Shown one piece after another: positions 32,824-46,094 of a DNA stretch of 64,000 bases (positions within the stretch are counted from its first letter, which is position 1; each line of letters begins with the position of its first letter). The stretch is from Hamiltosporidium tvaerminnensis (lineage: Eukaryota; Microsporidia; Dubosqiidae). The position numbers and the translations under genes were made by a program. Below the pieces are notes generated by a model. It made no database searches, was not told where the DNA came from, and was given only the letters and a program-made list of their open reading frames with translations. The stretch is taken from NCBI GenBank assembly GCA_022605425.2, contig JAKIMF020000001.1, positions 1,924,501 through 1,988,500 on the forward strand, given 5' to 3'.

Positions 32824-33722
32824 TATTTAATAAGATTTTAGGGTAAACCATTCTTTCACTCTTCATATGTTTTCTTTTACCTCTTGCACCATAATATTTC
32901 TTCTTCTAAATACACCTCTTAATTTATGCTAATTATTGGTTTCTCTAGTGTATTTTATTACTCAAAAAAATAATGTGTAATTTTTTGTTTTAAAATGTTT
33001 AACCCTTCTTCCTTGGTACTAACTTTTTTAATGGATATGGTTCCTCGTGCATTTCGGCTCTCTCAACAATACACATTAACGCTCTTCCCAGCTCTCTTCG
33101 GCATTTGGATCTGACTAAGTCTCTTCGTCGATCAGGGAAAGTGTTTCGACTGTTTTTTTGTAGTACTATGTATTGAATGTATGTCTTTACATTCATGGAT
33201 ATTTGCAGTCTTTTGAAATATGAATTATAGTATTTTGTAACCATACCGTTCCGGATTATCACATAAGGAATCATCTCAACATACACTTATAAATAAGATC
33301 TAACTCATTGGCTAGCAGGTCATATCTTCTAGGTTTTTCAGTTTCAACTATTTGAAGTGAATCTTGGGATTTTATTCCTGCTTTAATGAATGTAATTTTC
33401 TTTTTACATTTTCAAAAATAAATAACAGGTCTATTTTTACAAATATTAACATCTGTTTTTATTCTGGTGCTCCTTCTTATCTCTGCTTACTCATTTTCAA
33501 ATATTTCTTTAACTGAATGGCTTCAAATTCATTTTTAGGACTTTAATTCATATCGATTTAGAAGAAAAAGCTGCAAAAATCGTGTCACTTCATTATGCCA
33601 TCTGGTGTAGTCATGACCGAGCATTTTCTTACATTAAGTTTCTAAATTATATACGGTCTCACCAGATTTATTACACAGTGTTGTAACATACCTTCTGCTC
33701 CCGATAATACATTTTGTAATGT
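32824..33722 (-). mobile_element. RLE retrotransposon 3' fragment
   Basis: Minus-strand copy of the C-terminal quarter of the element. The 3' tail lies at the low-coordinate end (TTATTTAATAAGATTTTAGGG, compare the tail at 61,108). Above it are the stretch KRLQISMNVKTYIQ to AEMHEEP (33,000-33,286), the nuclease region with many stops, and the zinc-knuckle region to about 33,722. It lies about 100 bp past the interrupted secreted-protein gene. Confidence 0.8.
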
Positions 33723-33799
33723 AAAATAAATAAGTTGGATAATTTTAAATCCTAATCTGAAAGTAGTTTAGCTATGCAGAGATCTTTAAATTTTCCCAC

Positions 33800-34025
33800 C
33801 ATGCGGGAGCAGATTTAGCAAGGTGTATTCCCTGCTTGTCATAAGAGGCGACTAAAAGGGACTGGTCCTCCCTGTTGCGCGTATGGCCAACAACCCGCTC
33901 TTTAAACCACCTTGCTACGAAACCTAAAAATGTAAATGAACCCACTGAAAAGAGACCAGTGGGGAGTATTACTGAGAGATGCCAAGGCTCGTGCAGGGCT
34001 GTAGTGCCGAGGATGAATGAAAAAG
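33800..34025 (+). repeat. Dispersed repeat B, copy 1
   Basis: About 225 bp, recurring at 47,288-47,525 in the same orientation. Shared marks are GGAGCAGA, AAGAGACTGGTCCT or its variant, ACGAAACC and CTCGTGCAGGGCTGTAG. It is distinctly GC-rich against the background. An antisense ORF across it (33,772-34,065) is not conserved in copy 2. It probably derives from a mobile element. Confidence 0.75.
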
Positions 34026-34208
34026 ATCTTTTTATCTCAAGTATGAAAAGTCGGTTAATATACAAACGACTTAGAAAAATATTATAAGAAAAAGAAAATA
34101 AGGAAGCATATTTGCCTCTTAAGAATTCCGCACCCTTTTTTAAATAATTCGAGTATATTGGATAGAGCAGAAAGAAAATAGAAAATATTTAAAAACATTA
34201 TAAATCAT

Positions 34209-34469
34209 TTAATCTTCTTTTTCTTTTTCTTTGTCTCCGAAAACAACCAGATTTTTACGATAAAAAGGCCATGAAGGAACAACTAAAAGCACTACTAAAA
34301 TTACAGTAGCAATACCTCCATATAAAACATATTTTAAATCCCCTAAAGTATATCCAGCTATCAATGACATGGTATATCCAAGAATATATACAATCATCAT
34401 TATTTTTTTTGCTAATTCCTGACCTTTATAATCGATCTTTTCTATAAATAAATTACATATACATTGCAT
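34209..34469 (-). CDS. SPC1: Signal peptidase complex subunit SPC12-like
   Basis: 86 residues with the family's layout. A short N-terminus carries DYKGQELAKK, which corresponds to the conserved DxxGQKLAE start of SPC12/SPCS1. Two hydrophobic spans follow at about residues 22-42 and 47-65, then PSWPFYRKN, matching the conserved PxWPxYR after the second membrane span, and an acidic/lysine tail. SPC12 is a small non-catalytic ER-membrane subunit of the signal peptidase complex, which removes signal peptides from secreted proteins. A CCC lies 12 bases before the ATG. Length is normal for the family. Confidence 0.85.
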   Translation of the reverse strand: MQCICNLFIEKIDYKGQELAKKIMMIVYILGYTMSLIAGYTLGDLKYVLYGGIATVILVVLLVVPSWPFYRKNLVVFGDKEKEKED

Positions 34470-34481
34470 TTCTAAAGAGAT

Positions 34482-34484
34482 GGG
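34482..34484 (-). promoter_or_regulatory. CCC motif before the SPC12 gene
   Basis: Minus strand CAAACCCATCTCTTTAGAA then ATG; the CCC ends 12 bases before the start codon. Confidence 0.4.
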
Positions 34485-34727
34485 TTTGAAATTTTTTTAA
34501 ATTCTAAAATTTAAAAGCAAAAAAAAACTAAATATATATTTAGGAAAAAAAATATTTGTGGCTAAAACTTTGCAGGTAAAACAAGAAAGAGTCAAATCGT
34601 TTCTTTTAATATGCAAAAAGACCTGTGTAAATAAAAAATTGCCTTCAAAGCCGAAAGATACATTACTGTGTGTCAGATAAATAGCAGAGAGACACATACA
34701 ATCTTACTACTATAATTATAAACTTAA

Positions 34728-34792
34728 ATATAGAAGAAATATTAAGAGAAAAACTATTAAAAATATTCAACCCGAATTTATAAATGAAATAA
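34728..34792 (+). mobile_element. Diverged 3' tail of the RLE retrotransposon
   Basis: AAAAATATTCAACCCGAATTT with an upstream GAAGAAATATTAAGAG matches the last codons and 3' tail of the element. Nothing upstream of it is recognisable, so it is a very short truncated insertion. Confidence 0.5.
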
Positions 34793-37700
34793 TTAAAAAT
34801 AATCATTAGACTAAATTTTTAGAAATAGTCAAATACAAAGAACAGATTGAAGTAAACAAGAAAATAGTTTGAGTTGAGCAATCTAAAATACGAATCGAAC
34901 TAACTTTGTATTAAATGATAAATCATTATTAATTCCTTTTCCTTTTACGATGATTTTTATAGCTTTAAATTTTGTAATGCAAAATATTCTTTCTATGTAT
35001 TCCACTTTCTGTTCTTTAATTTTGTTTTTGTCGTTTTTAAACGAAGAAATGGTTTATAAATACTCCATTTAGTAGACTTTCCAATTCTCAATGCCGTTGT
35101 CAAATAAGTTAAAATTATGCTAAAAGGATATTTAATTCATAAAATAAGAATAATAAATAAAAGAATTATTCATCAGAATAGGTTTTGGATCAAAGGGGAT
35201 ATCTTTTCTGAGGGTTTGGAAGTCTTGTTTAGCCTTCTCAAAAACTATAAGAATTTACATGCTAGATCTATTTTTAATTTATCATATTTCTAACTGAATA
35301 TAATTTTTTTACATATAATTAACTTTAAAATGTTTGGATTATAGACTCGATTTAATACTGATTTCTATGGATATCATATATCTAATAAAAATTTAAGATA
35401 AAAAATCGTTATTTGAAACATTGAATTTTAGAATAAGCAGGGATTAAAAAATGATTAAGAAATAGTATATAGTATCTCAAAAAACTTCTTTATGAAATAT
35501 GAATTCGGAATTATAAGTGAAAGCCGATCATATATGATAGTATTAGGCATGTTTCTTCACTGTGTAGAATAAAACTACTATAAAGATTATATAAAAAAAG
35601 TGATACAATCAGTTCATAAAATTATTCTAAATATTTTACTTTTATATCAAAATTAATTCCTTTAAAAACATTAACAAATGAAAATATTAAGTTCTGAATA
35701 TTAGGTAAGAACATACGATTTAGTTTAATATATAATTATTTTTTCATTTTAAACTTCTGAAAAAAAATCTTTTTTTTCAAATTACTTTCGTTTTCTAACG
35801 TTTATAGAGCAGCAGCCTTACACCAAATAAAAATTCACGCGATATATGAACAATTTGAAGAGCCGAAAATTTAATTTGCGAAACTCATAATAACCAACTT
35901 ATCTATTATTGCTGTTTATAAATGTTTAAATCAATAGTGATATATGTCCATAATATATCTAAGATTTATTGTGACAATTATGAACTTATCTTTTTTTAAA
36001 AAAACCTATAAACATGTATTCTGAGTCAATATAATAAGTATGAAACGGCTAAAGAAAAGTTATTCACATAGGTCTAAACCAAAAAAAATGATTTTAAAAT
36101 GGAAAAATTTAATATATGTTATTTTGGGATATGCATATGATAATTAAGAGATTATTGCACTCGCTAGATCTGCATATATTGCGCCTAAATTTGCTTATAA
36201 TCCATTATAATTTTCTCTATAATATAACATAGCCAATTATATCAAATTTAATGTGAAAAAAACATCGGAAGTTTAAGTATCTTTATAAAATATACCATTA
36301 AAACAAAAAATATTAAAAATTACATTCAAATTCAGCCAAATTAAAATTTAAATGCATTTTACAAATATGTATAGAAATATGTAATTCAAAATATTTTTTT
36401 CCAATGATATGGTGCAAATCAAGATTTTCCCCAAAATAATCGAAATAAAGAATAAATCAAATTACTTTTTGCTTTCAGTCATTTTCATAAAAACATTAAA
36501 TTAATAAATAAATACGATTTTGGTGCCAAAAAATATTATATGCATACTTTTTTACTAATATTTGCAGAAGTTATCTTAATATTTATGATTTAGGTTGCTC
36601 GCCTGGTTTGAAGGTTTTATACCGTCTCTAATGGCTAGTTCCGACATAAAAAGAGTTTTGGTCTGATAAAAACATTTATAATTCGTCTAAAACGATTATT
36701 GTCAACCTAAATAATTTAAGAAAAACATCACCCTATATTTGTAACATTAGAGAGAATATGAAGCATAGTAGCATCTTCTAAAAATGCCGAGCTTTTAGAG
36801 AACTTGAGCCGCAAAGTAGTAAGATATTTCGTGGTTCGGTTGAATTAATAAAATCAAGAAAATTTTTATACATCAATATGATATCAGAGATTAAAACAAA
36901 ATCAAATCACATCGAGACAAAAACCGTCGGAAAAAGATATGGTATGAAAATAAATGAGTTTAAAAAAGCTTGAAAATGAAAAATATAAATTAAATTTGAA
37001 ATGATAGATAAGAAAAAAAAAATCATAGAAGTGTGCAATTACAATATAGAATTGTTAGAATTTTATTTGAGAAGTAAACATTTCGAAAAAATAGTTATTC
37101 CACTTTTTAATAGATTCTGTAAAACCGTTAGCCTAAAATAAACGATTATGATGTAAATAATCAATCTTGTTAGAATAAAGGATGTTTTCTAAAACTTAAA
37201 TCTGACGGTTTTTTTACACAAAAAACTATAGATTGCATATTCATAGCAGTTTTATTTTAAAATACCGAAAATAAATTTAAATATTCAAATAAAGAATTTG
37301 AAGCAATATTTAAAGTATTTAAGCTATTCTATAATCAATCATTAATAGTAAATAATATTCTTCTGTAAACATGTATTGAAAATATCATTATTCGTATTTG
37401 CATCATTTGATTTTCAAATGCTTGATTGTGATTTTATATTTCGGTCTTACTTATCTATTAAATATATTATTTTATCCACGGCATATATACAAATGTAAGG
37501 GGTCTTTGAATCGAATTTAGGCTCTTTAAATTGTTTCTCTGGACTAAATAAAACACAAAGCATACTAGATGAGTCCATCGGGCAGTAATATTTTTATGTT
37601 TTGAAAATAAATAGCTTTTTTTTGATTACAGCATAATCTACAGGAGAAAATCATTAGAAACTCCACGAACATACCAGAAAGCTTTAATGCGTCTATATAT

Positions 37701-38564
37701 TATCTCGTTTCTGAGGAAAAACCAGGTAAGAAAAACAATTAAGGGTATGGTGCTTTAAACCGATCATTTTTTTTACTCGGATAAAATTTGCATTAGTTTT
37801 TAGTAATATCAGTACCGAATTCATCGCCATAATTTAAAATATAAAACAGGAGTTGAAAACGATATTAGATTAATAATACATAATTTAATCTAAATAAATA
37901 AAGAAAAATTTCCATACATCAAATAACAATATAATTTAACATTATTTGAGGCTTTTTCAATAAAATACTTTCATTTATTAACAGAATAAGAAAATATTCA
38001 AAGAAGTATGATCCGGCTCGTATAAAACCAGTTTGCTATTTATTTAAATAAAAATAGAAAATCGACAACATTTTTACAAACTATATTAGAAAAATTCTTT
38101 TTACTTATAAAACACACGTTTCAAATTATTTTGAGCAGAAAACAACTATCACTTTTCTAAGAAAACCAAGATATAATATTAAAAATTGTATAATGTTTGT
38201 ATTTTGTAGTTAAAATTTATTGTTTCTTTCTTACAAACATTTAATTGCTAGGAATTCAGTTGTTTGATGTTTGAAAATCAAATATAGTATTTTTAAAGCA
38301 TGGAGTATGAATGTTATTATTTTAATGAATTGGGAAAAAAAACTAAAGGTAAAATAATTTGAAAACATTTCGATAGAAAATTTATTTTCATAAAATTAAA
38401 GTAAATTGTTTGATTGGCGTTTCCTATTGTAGAAAATATCAAACCACAGTAACAAAAATAGATTTTTGTCTACATATTTATAAAAAAGAAAACCCTCAGT
38501 AGATACAGTTGTGAAATTCATGTTCGATTGATTCTTGATCATAAATGACATAACCGTATTTTTA
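34793..38564. other. Long gene-free AT-rich stretch
   Basis: About 3.8 kb without an ORF above 60 codons, RNA gene or tandem repeat that I can support. It may include mobile-element remains too decayed to see. Confidence 0.6.
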
Positions 38565-41500
38565 ATTTATTACTACTACTACTACCGGATGGCACTACAG
38601 TCTTAAAGAGCATGACCTTCTAAAAAATTTCATAATTCTTCTTATCTTTTACTTTTTCTTTCAATTACTTTCAATATAGCCTTGAATTGTCTTTTCCCGC
38701 AACATCTAACCATATTTTTCGTGATCTACATCTTATTCTTTTCTCATTGTGTTGATACAAGTAGACTTGACTCACACCTCGATTAGGTAGCATTATAACC
38801 ACGTTTTCTAGCCTTTTTTTTTATTTCGATAACCAAATTTCTTTCACGACAGAAACCATGAATTACTTGTTTGATCTTAATTTTTACACATTTTGATAGT
38901 TTTGGGCTTTTCTTTTCCGAAATTATCTTTCCTTCTTACGTGTTTAGGAGTGTTGCAACTTGTTCTGAAATTACCAATTCACAGATCAATACCTTACGAT
39001 ATGTTATATGAAGTTTCTGTATATACGTTTTTGAACTCTACCTATATTATGATTGAATTAAGTTATTCGGTGCAAAATAGACCTCATTTCATACCTTCAT
39101 TATTTCCTCAATACTTTTATTATTGTGATTTACAAAGGTACCTAAATAGTTTGAACTCGACTTTTACAAATTTAAACAAGTAAAATTTTAAGTTATTCAC
39201 AGCGTTTCTATTTAGGTATTTGATTTCGATGTATTTTGTTATATTCTCATTAATCTTATATCCGGCCTTTGCAGATCTGCTGCCATGACAATAAATGAAG
39301 ATTTTATATCTTGTTCATTTCTCCAAAGAATACTTAAGTCGTCAGCATAGCTTATATATAAATTTTTCTGTTAAAAGCGAGTTTCCTTCATTATCCTTTA
39401 ACTTATGGTAAATTGATTCTTGTAAGATTAAATAGCACGGACGATAATGTTTTACATTTTCGAGACCTCAGCAATTCAAAATTATTTGAATATTATTTGC
39501 CAATAAAACTTTTTCTTTTATATTAGCAAAGTTATTTTTATCATTCATATTAATTTCGATGGAATTACTAAGTCTTCAAGAGCCTCGAACAAGTATTTAC
39601 GATCAATGCTATCGTATGTTTGCTTGTAATCTAGACAAGGTTAATGCGTCCGAATATTAGATTCATATCGTCTTTCTAGGATCATTTTCATTATAAATAC
39701 TTAGTCTGTTGTTGATCTGCCTTTGCAAAATTCACATTGAATGTCCCCAGTAATCTTTTCTGCAGATACCTCTAATTTACTTGCAATTATTCTAATAAGC
39801 AGTTTTTAACTTATATTAAAAGTGATTTTCTTCTGTGATTGGTGCATTGCACTTTTGAACTTTTTATATGAATGTGAAGTATTAGGCTTACATAACAATC
39901 ATCGGGTATTTTTTCTTTAGTTTATATTTTTTGCTCTAATTTGTGTATGTTTTTTTGATTAGCTCATTACCTCCATATTTTATAAGTTCTGCTGTAATTT
40001 TATTTTCTCCAGGTACCCTATGATTTCTCAAACTTATAATAGCAGTTTTTTTTCCTCAAGAGTTGGCTGAATGGTAGTTTCTTCGTTTTCAATCAAAACA
40101 TTTTCATTTGCTGTATTATAATCCGTACTTTTCTTTTTTTCTGATTTATCTTCTTCGTTGCTATTTAGAAAGTTTTAAAAATCTTCGGCACAGTTTTCTT
40201 AGATTTCTTGGGTTCTGAAATTATTATACCTTCTCTTTCTTCGATCGCGCAAGTTAAGATTTCAAACTTTTGCTTTTGCATGCTTAACAAATCAACATTC
40301 GTCTTATTCTCTTAATTTATACTTTTATTTTTATTACTTTTAGTCTCTGTATATCTCTTTCTCCTTTTACCACTTAGAAGATGTTTGAATTTTCTTGTCA
40401 CGCTGAATACTTGGGTTATACATGTTTCTCATTTTGTCACACCTTCATTCTAGCTTTATTTCTATAATTGATCGCATCTTTCCATTCTTGATTAAAACAG
40501 CTTTTTTATCCACCTATTAAATCCCAACACTTACTCTGCCGTTTGCTTGATTGCTTGTTTTATCTTAATCCAAGTATCATCTTTGTCACATATTATATAG
40601 GTCATATTTGTATTTAGACATTAGGTAAGGTTACATATTGTTCTCTAACAGTCATTTCATGCAACATATTGGCATCATATCTTTGTGTCATCAATCTTTT
40701 GGATGCATTTGCGTTTTAAAGGCGGTGACCATAATTCATCTTACCAAAAGATTATCAGAGTCTATATCTGCGCCTCTAAAAGTTCTTACATCGATGAAAT
40801 TTGAAGTATGTCTCGAATCGATAAAAGCATGATCAATTTGATTGAATGTAATACCATCAAGTGATTGCACGTATATTTATGTATAGTTTTGTGAGAAAAA
40901 TAGCAGCTAGAAATTATTATGTTTTCACTAACTCCAAGGTAGATTAATCTGGCTTTATCGCTATTAGATTCGGAATAAATGCTTTCCTTACCAATAGTAG
41001 CACTGTAATTAGTCTTTCTATTATCCTTGCATTAAAATACCTTATAACAATTTTTAATTCACTTTTCGGAGCATTATCTAAGTAAATTTTTGCCTATAAT
41101 AAAATTTATCCTTCTTTTCTTAGTTCGTCACCGGTCGAAGCGTTGGACACAACTCAGGAATGTATTATTGAAACTTTCTTTAATTATTATTTAACACATC
41201 TTTCATCTATGGGTATAGCCTAAAACATTAAAAAGTAGCTTGTTTCTGATGACAAAAGCTGTTTCCAGTGTATTAGTTCCGTTACTACTGTAAAAAAACG
41301 GTATATGCTTTGGTTTTAATTAAATCTATTCTTTTCCATCTGATTTACTGCAACGCTACAGTATCTATTTTGTATTTATCTAGTTCAATCGATAGATTCA
41401 TTAATTTACCTGCTCGGAAAAGGCTGAGCAAATTCCAACTACGGATATTAATTGAATTTTTCTGTTTATTTTTGATTTTTTTTTGAGAGCTATTATTGAT

Positions 41501-41640
41501 TCGTTTCAGTTTCGTAAAAATATGGTTTTTTAAGATACAAATGTTAAACACCATACGCGCACCTTCTCTTTTATCCGGGCCTGAAGCGGGTAGCAAGGCT
41601 AGTAACCTCTCTGGCAGAGTTATTTTGACTTTTTACTTCT
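38565..41640 (-). mobile_element. Decayed LINE with apurinic-type endonuclease and RT (RTE-like)
   Basis: Minus-strand relic. An open stretch at 41,345-41,596 ends in INIRSWNLLSLFRAGKL, a typical start of an AP-type endonuclease domain in RTE and related LINEs. Further on come GDIQCEFCKGRSTTD (about 39,715-39,760), motif A as DYKQTYDSID (about 39,600-39,640) and the catalytic YADD at 39,338-39,349 followed by LSILW. The 3' end near 38,572 is a short trinucleotide run (TACTACTACTAC on the plus strand), as expected for the 3' tail of such elements. Stops and frameshifts are everywhere. ORFs on the plus strand here (38,893-39,183, 40,638-40,832) are antisense chance. Confidence 0.8.
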
Positions 41641-41803
41641 TAAAATGATTTTTTTAATACAAAGTTCAAGTAGAAAAAACGCTGTAAACTAAACAAAAAG
41701 ACCTGTAGAATTTCTTTTTGATATTTTGAAAAAATAATGAAAAATAAGTTCTTTCACGATTGTATATATATTTCTCTAACAGTAAATGAAAATAAAAACT
41801 TTT

Positions 41804-42015
41804 TTACGCGGCTTGGTGTGCAGAAAGGATTGGTTTTGTGGCCAATAAGAACGCGAAATCGCCTTTTATAACACATTCTCTAGTTTGAAGCTCTATATAA
41901 GCTCTTTGTATAGTACTACAATCTTTTAGCCCAACTCTGTTAAAAATCAATGGAGGATAAAATTGCAATTTATTCCTGATTTTACCCACCAAATAAACCA
42001 AAAACACACGACCAT
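41804..42015 (-). CDS. RPS21: Possible ribosomal protein eS21, start unresolved
   Basis: A 67-codon open stretch (41,804-42,007) ends in a segment that reads like the core of eS21: NRVGLKDCSTIQ fits the family's NRxxxAKDHASxQ and KGDFAFLLA fits GxFxTYALCG. eS21 is a small ribosomal-subunit protein on the solvent side. The frame has no ATG. The only nearby ATG (42,013-42,015) is in another frame, and one base in the T-run at 42,000-42,004 (minus strand) separates the two frames. The C-terminus is shorter than usual. It may be a pseudogene, a base error or an unrelated ORF. The eS25 winged-helix family was also considered and fits less well. Confidence 0.35.
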
Positions 42016-45000
42016 TTTTTTGTAGTAAAAAAATATCGTTTGATAAATTCTAGGTATTCACTGTAAAGTTAAAAGCCTAATTTTTTCCACTGTCTTTATT
42101 TTTAACAATCCACAAACTTAAGCGCAAAATAGTTGTAAAGTAAAGCTTATAAACAAAGTAGAATATGGTGGAATTTTTAATTATAATTGGTTATTCTAAA
42201 CCATTTTCATTGAAGAAAACATAGTAGAAATTGTATTGAAATTACATATTAATTTCTTTGCAAAAAACTAAAGATATGATAGAATAAAAAAATTAATTAA
42301 ATAAGCGGCTTTATAAGTTTAAATTCTTACTTTTGAAAATATATTTAATTATTCTGTACTAGCCAAAGTAAATATTATTTTTACATTAGCCTTTACATTG
42401 TGGTTAGACACAAATGCATCAAAAAAAAGACTCAATTCAGCCAAAAAAATAATGTCACAAACTTAATATTACATATTTTCAACAAATTTATTCTTGAATT
42501 ATATCAACAAAATTATATTTAATTTGTTAAAATGTAATAATCATGTATACAAAAGTCTAATAGAGAGTAAAACATATTCAAGTATTTATTATAAGATTAA
42601 AATAAAATTTAATTATCCTGAATTTTACTTAAATTTTTTTTAAATAAATACATAATGTATTTCACCGTTCAAAAAATATATTGTCTTAAAGGTTTTAATA
42701 ACTGAATATGTTATTATTTATTCTTTAAAAATCTAGATCTTTGGATTTTTATCTTCCTTTAAGACAACAATATTTAGTGTCTTTTATTTTTTATATAATG
42801 CCTCGAAATTCTATTTATTTTAACTGCATTATATTTTTTAGATGTTTTGAACATTTAATGTTATTATTCTGGACTAATTTATTTTTTTAATATTATTTTG
42901 TAGAAAAAAAAAATAAAAATATAGGAACAATTTTTGGTTAAATTAAATTTGACGAATGAAAATTGGTTATTTAATCTGATATACGAGCATGCAATAATTA
43001 GAGTTTGGAAGTTAAGTATGTTCAACCGATTAAATTGTATTTTTCTTAGATAACAAGAGCCAAAAGCAGCCTATACTTAGTATAATCTGTCTAATGAATG
43101 TGCAAAGAAGTGTACGAAATTATAGTAAGCTTTCTCCTCCTAATTTTCTACTATAAATATATAATGTATAGGTTATTAATCACCTGTACGACCGAATTTT
43201 TCCAACACAGCCATGCTAGATTAAAAATTAATATGTCTTTAAATTAAATAGAACACACCAAGTAAAACACAATTATTTTGTTTTTCCGAATATACTTCTA
43301 TAATTGCATAACTAAGCTTAGTATAATCAAAAAGGGTCTAAATTCGATCAAATAAGTTATTTCCTAATAAAATTTCGTAACATCAGACATTATCATAAAT
43401 CAACAAAATAGTACTATTCATGCCAAATTTATATTTTCTACTAAATTTTCTAATGTTTAAATTAATCATGGTGCGTTTCATATTGGTTTTGAAGTAAAAT
43501 ATATAATACGAACCCGTAAACAGTAAAAAAAACCCCATTAATATATTTAACCATTGTAACACAATAACAAAATTTGTTCAATCAACCATTTTAAGCTCGA
43601 TTAGTTGAATAAAACATGGAGAGCTAATAAAGGAAATTAAAACTATCTTTTGTTAATAGACGAATGGAATTTTAATCAGAAAAAACTACCTTGAGCCTTC
43701 TAGCGACTTCATATTAATCCGGGATTACAAAGATGGAAAACTTATAAAAATGTAGAAAACTATCTGCAGAATTATGGATTCCGTGTGGAAATGGATGGTA
43801 CTTTAGAAAGCGAGGCAAGAGTCCTAACGATTAATATAAGAATCTTAGAAAATAAAATAGTCGACAATTCTAAACAGGTTTTCCATTAAGAAGAATAGAC
43901 CGAAAAAGCTAGGGTATTGGTAGCTACATCATAAGTTGGCGTTTCATCTATTAATTCTTAAAACCGAAAGGTACGAAAGGAGAAAAGTATGTAATTAAAT
44001 TTGATTTTTCAAACTAAGGATTAAAAACCGATATAAAATAAAGCTGTATCATATAGTCTATTGGCATTTTATATCATTTTTTCCTGCTTTTGATTTTAGC
44101 TCAACGAAAATTTTCTATTTAAAAAATGAAAAGATATCTATGGAGCGAGCTCAACTTTCAGATTAAAAATCAAATGTGCAATTAATTTTATCAGTTTTGC
44201 ATACGAAGAGTTAAAATAATAGAATTTTCGAAGGTTTTAATTTTCACTTAACGAATTGATAATTATTTTTGTAAAATATTTCCTAATACGGACTCGAAAC
44301 CACAATCATAAATTTGAAGTTTGTTTTTTATTATTTATAAATTCAAAAGGATTTTCTTTGGCACAACGTGTAGCAACGACTTATAACCGATTCCGTTGAG
44401 GCGCGAGTCCACCTATATTTTAAAATGTTTGTAGACATCTTAAATTAATATTTTGAATTTTGAACATAAAAATCCAGCGGAATTGGTTGTAACTTTTTTA
44501 ATATTTTTGTAAAAAATGCATAAATAAGGCAACCAAATATGTTCATGAACCAATGGAACTCATGACTACACGGTTATTCTAAGGTAGTAACCAAAAAAAC
44601 GTTTTAGATTTACCAAACCCGTGTTAAAGTAATATAACGCTTGTATGTCAAGACCACAAACCTTAATAATTTGGAATTTTTATTCGGTTTATAATCGTGA
44701 TGTTTCGAGTTCTACGTGAAAATTGGTAGTTGGTATAATTAAAGTCTAGAAAACTTCTGTATTTCAATACACTATTAAATTTTAGCTACTCCTTTATTTT
44801 TTAGATATCTTTTATCATAATGGTTTATGTTTAGTTCATTTGCCTCTATTCCTATACATCTCCCGATATTACACTTTTTTAAGTTAATTTACTTCTATAG
44901 CATATACAAATATTTTATGTAAAATAAATTAGTATGAGTTAAATTTTAACTTAAATCAAAAACAACTATCATTTATTTCCATCTATTTTTTGCTTTAGTA

Positions 45001-45374
45001 AGTCTGAATAGCGAAGTATACATTGCAACCTTCTAGACGCGCCAATGATTTAGTAATGAATTAGAGTAACATTAACTAACGAAGGGCTTGAGGCTATCCC
45101 CGGTTTGTGACTTCTTTGACTTTCGTACAAGAAAGTTTGTGTTTAGCAGACAACTAGATCAATCAAAAAAAATATATGTTGAATGTCTATCTATAATTTG
45201 GCAAACTATTAATTTACTTGTGGATTTTTTTTCATCTGTAGGAAAAGGAACAAACTATAAAAAGACCTCGGAATACTTACATTGAATTCTATAAAAATTT
45301 ATAAATTTATTATAGATTTTTCTTTTACTCATTCTCAATATAAAATTTTATTTCCATCAGCTTTATCGAAAAAC
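42016..45374. other. Gene-free AT-rich stretch
   Basis: No supportable gene. At 43,704-43,889 one plus frame stays open for about 62 codons (NYLQNYGFRVEMDG region) in a slightly GC-richer patch and could be a decayed coding fragment. A small island near 44,360-44,420 is also GC-richer. Neither could be identified. Confidence 0.5.
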
Positions 45375-46090
45375 ATCGCATCTTTTTTAGAAGAGAGGCA
45401 ACTGTTAGTTTTGTTTTCATGGCATTAACGTTTTTCTAGGTTTAACATAAAAACTGCTACTCTGAGGCACCATCAGTAACTCTTACAATACCTAAATCCC
45501 CTAGCCTTTCATCCACTTTGTTTTATAACCTAATTTATAGGCGAGGAAGTTACCTAGAGTTTTCTAATGTTTGTTGCCTAGAATGTGATAGAAGGCCGAA
45601 ACCAATTTTGGGCTCCAACAAGAATATCAGGATTTCCACTTATTCCCACTGTCTAACCCAGTAAACTTCTAGCCAAGATATATCTTTAAGACTTACATGG
45701 ATTCATCCAGATATGCAATATCAAGCCACCAGGTATAAATTGCGACTTAGCTCTCCCGGCTTTTAATGGTTTTTATTTTTTTATCTCGCAAGCGCTAAGT
45801 CTTCTATCCCGAGTGAGTAAGGCAAGGTTTTCATGCTTTTATATGGTAATTACCTATTTGTTAATTTGTGATCTGTAATCTAGTTACATAAAAAATTACA
45901 AATAAATTTCTAGAAAAGGTTTCGCAATTAGGCAGACTTTCTCTTTCTTATACAAACTTCCATGGAACAAACGAAGATGTCGTGTGGTTTTATTCCCACT
46001 AAAAATTCAAACAATAATTTTTACACCGGTTTCATACACTCCTTACCAAGCAGAAAGTTTTTTATTTGCTTATCCTCTCTCCAGCATTGT
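45375..46090 (+). repeat. Dispersed repeat A, copy 3
   Basis: A diverged copy of the 700-bp repeat, with GGTTTAACATAAAAACTGCT near its start and CCCGAGTGAGTAAGGC in the middle. It is followed at once by an RLE retrotransposon fragment, as in copy 2. Confidence 0.75.
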
Positions 46091-46094
46091 TCAT

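Noticed and set aside
33772-34065. 97-codon minus-strand ORF across repeat B
   Set aside because: The second copy of repeat B at 47,288 does not keep the frame, so it is unlikely to be a gene.
38893-40832. Plus-strand ORFs of 96 and 64 codons
   Set aside because: They are antisense to the decayed LINE and carry no motif of their own.
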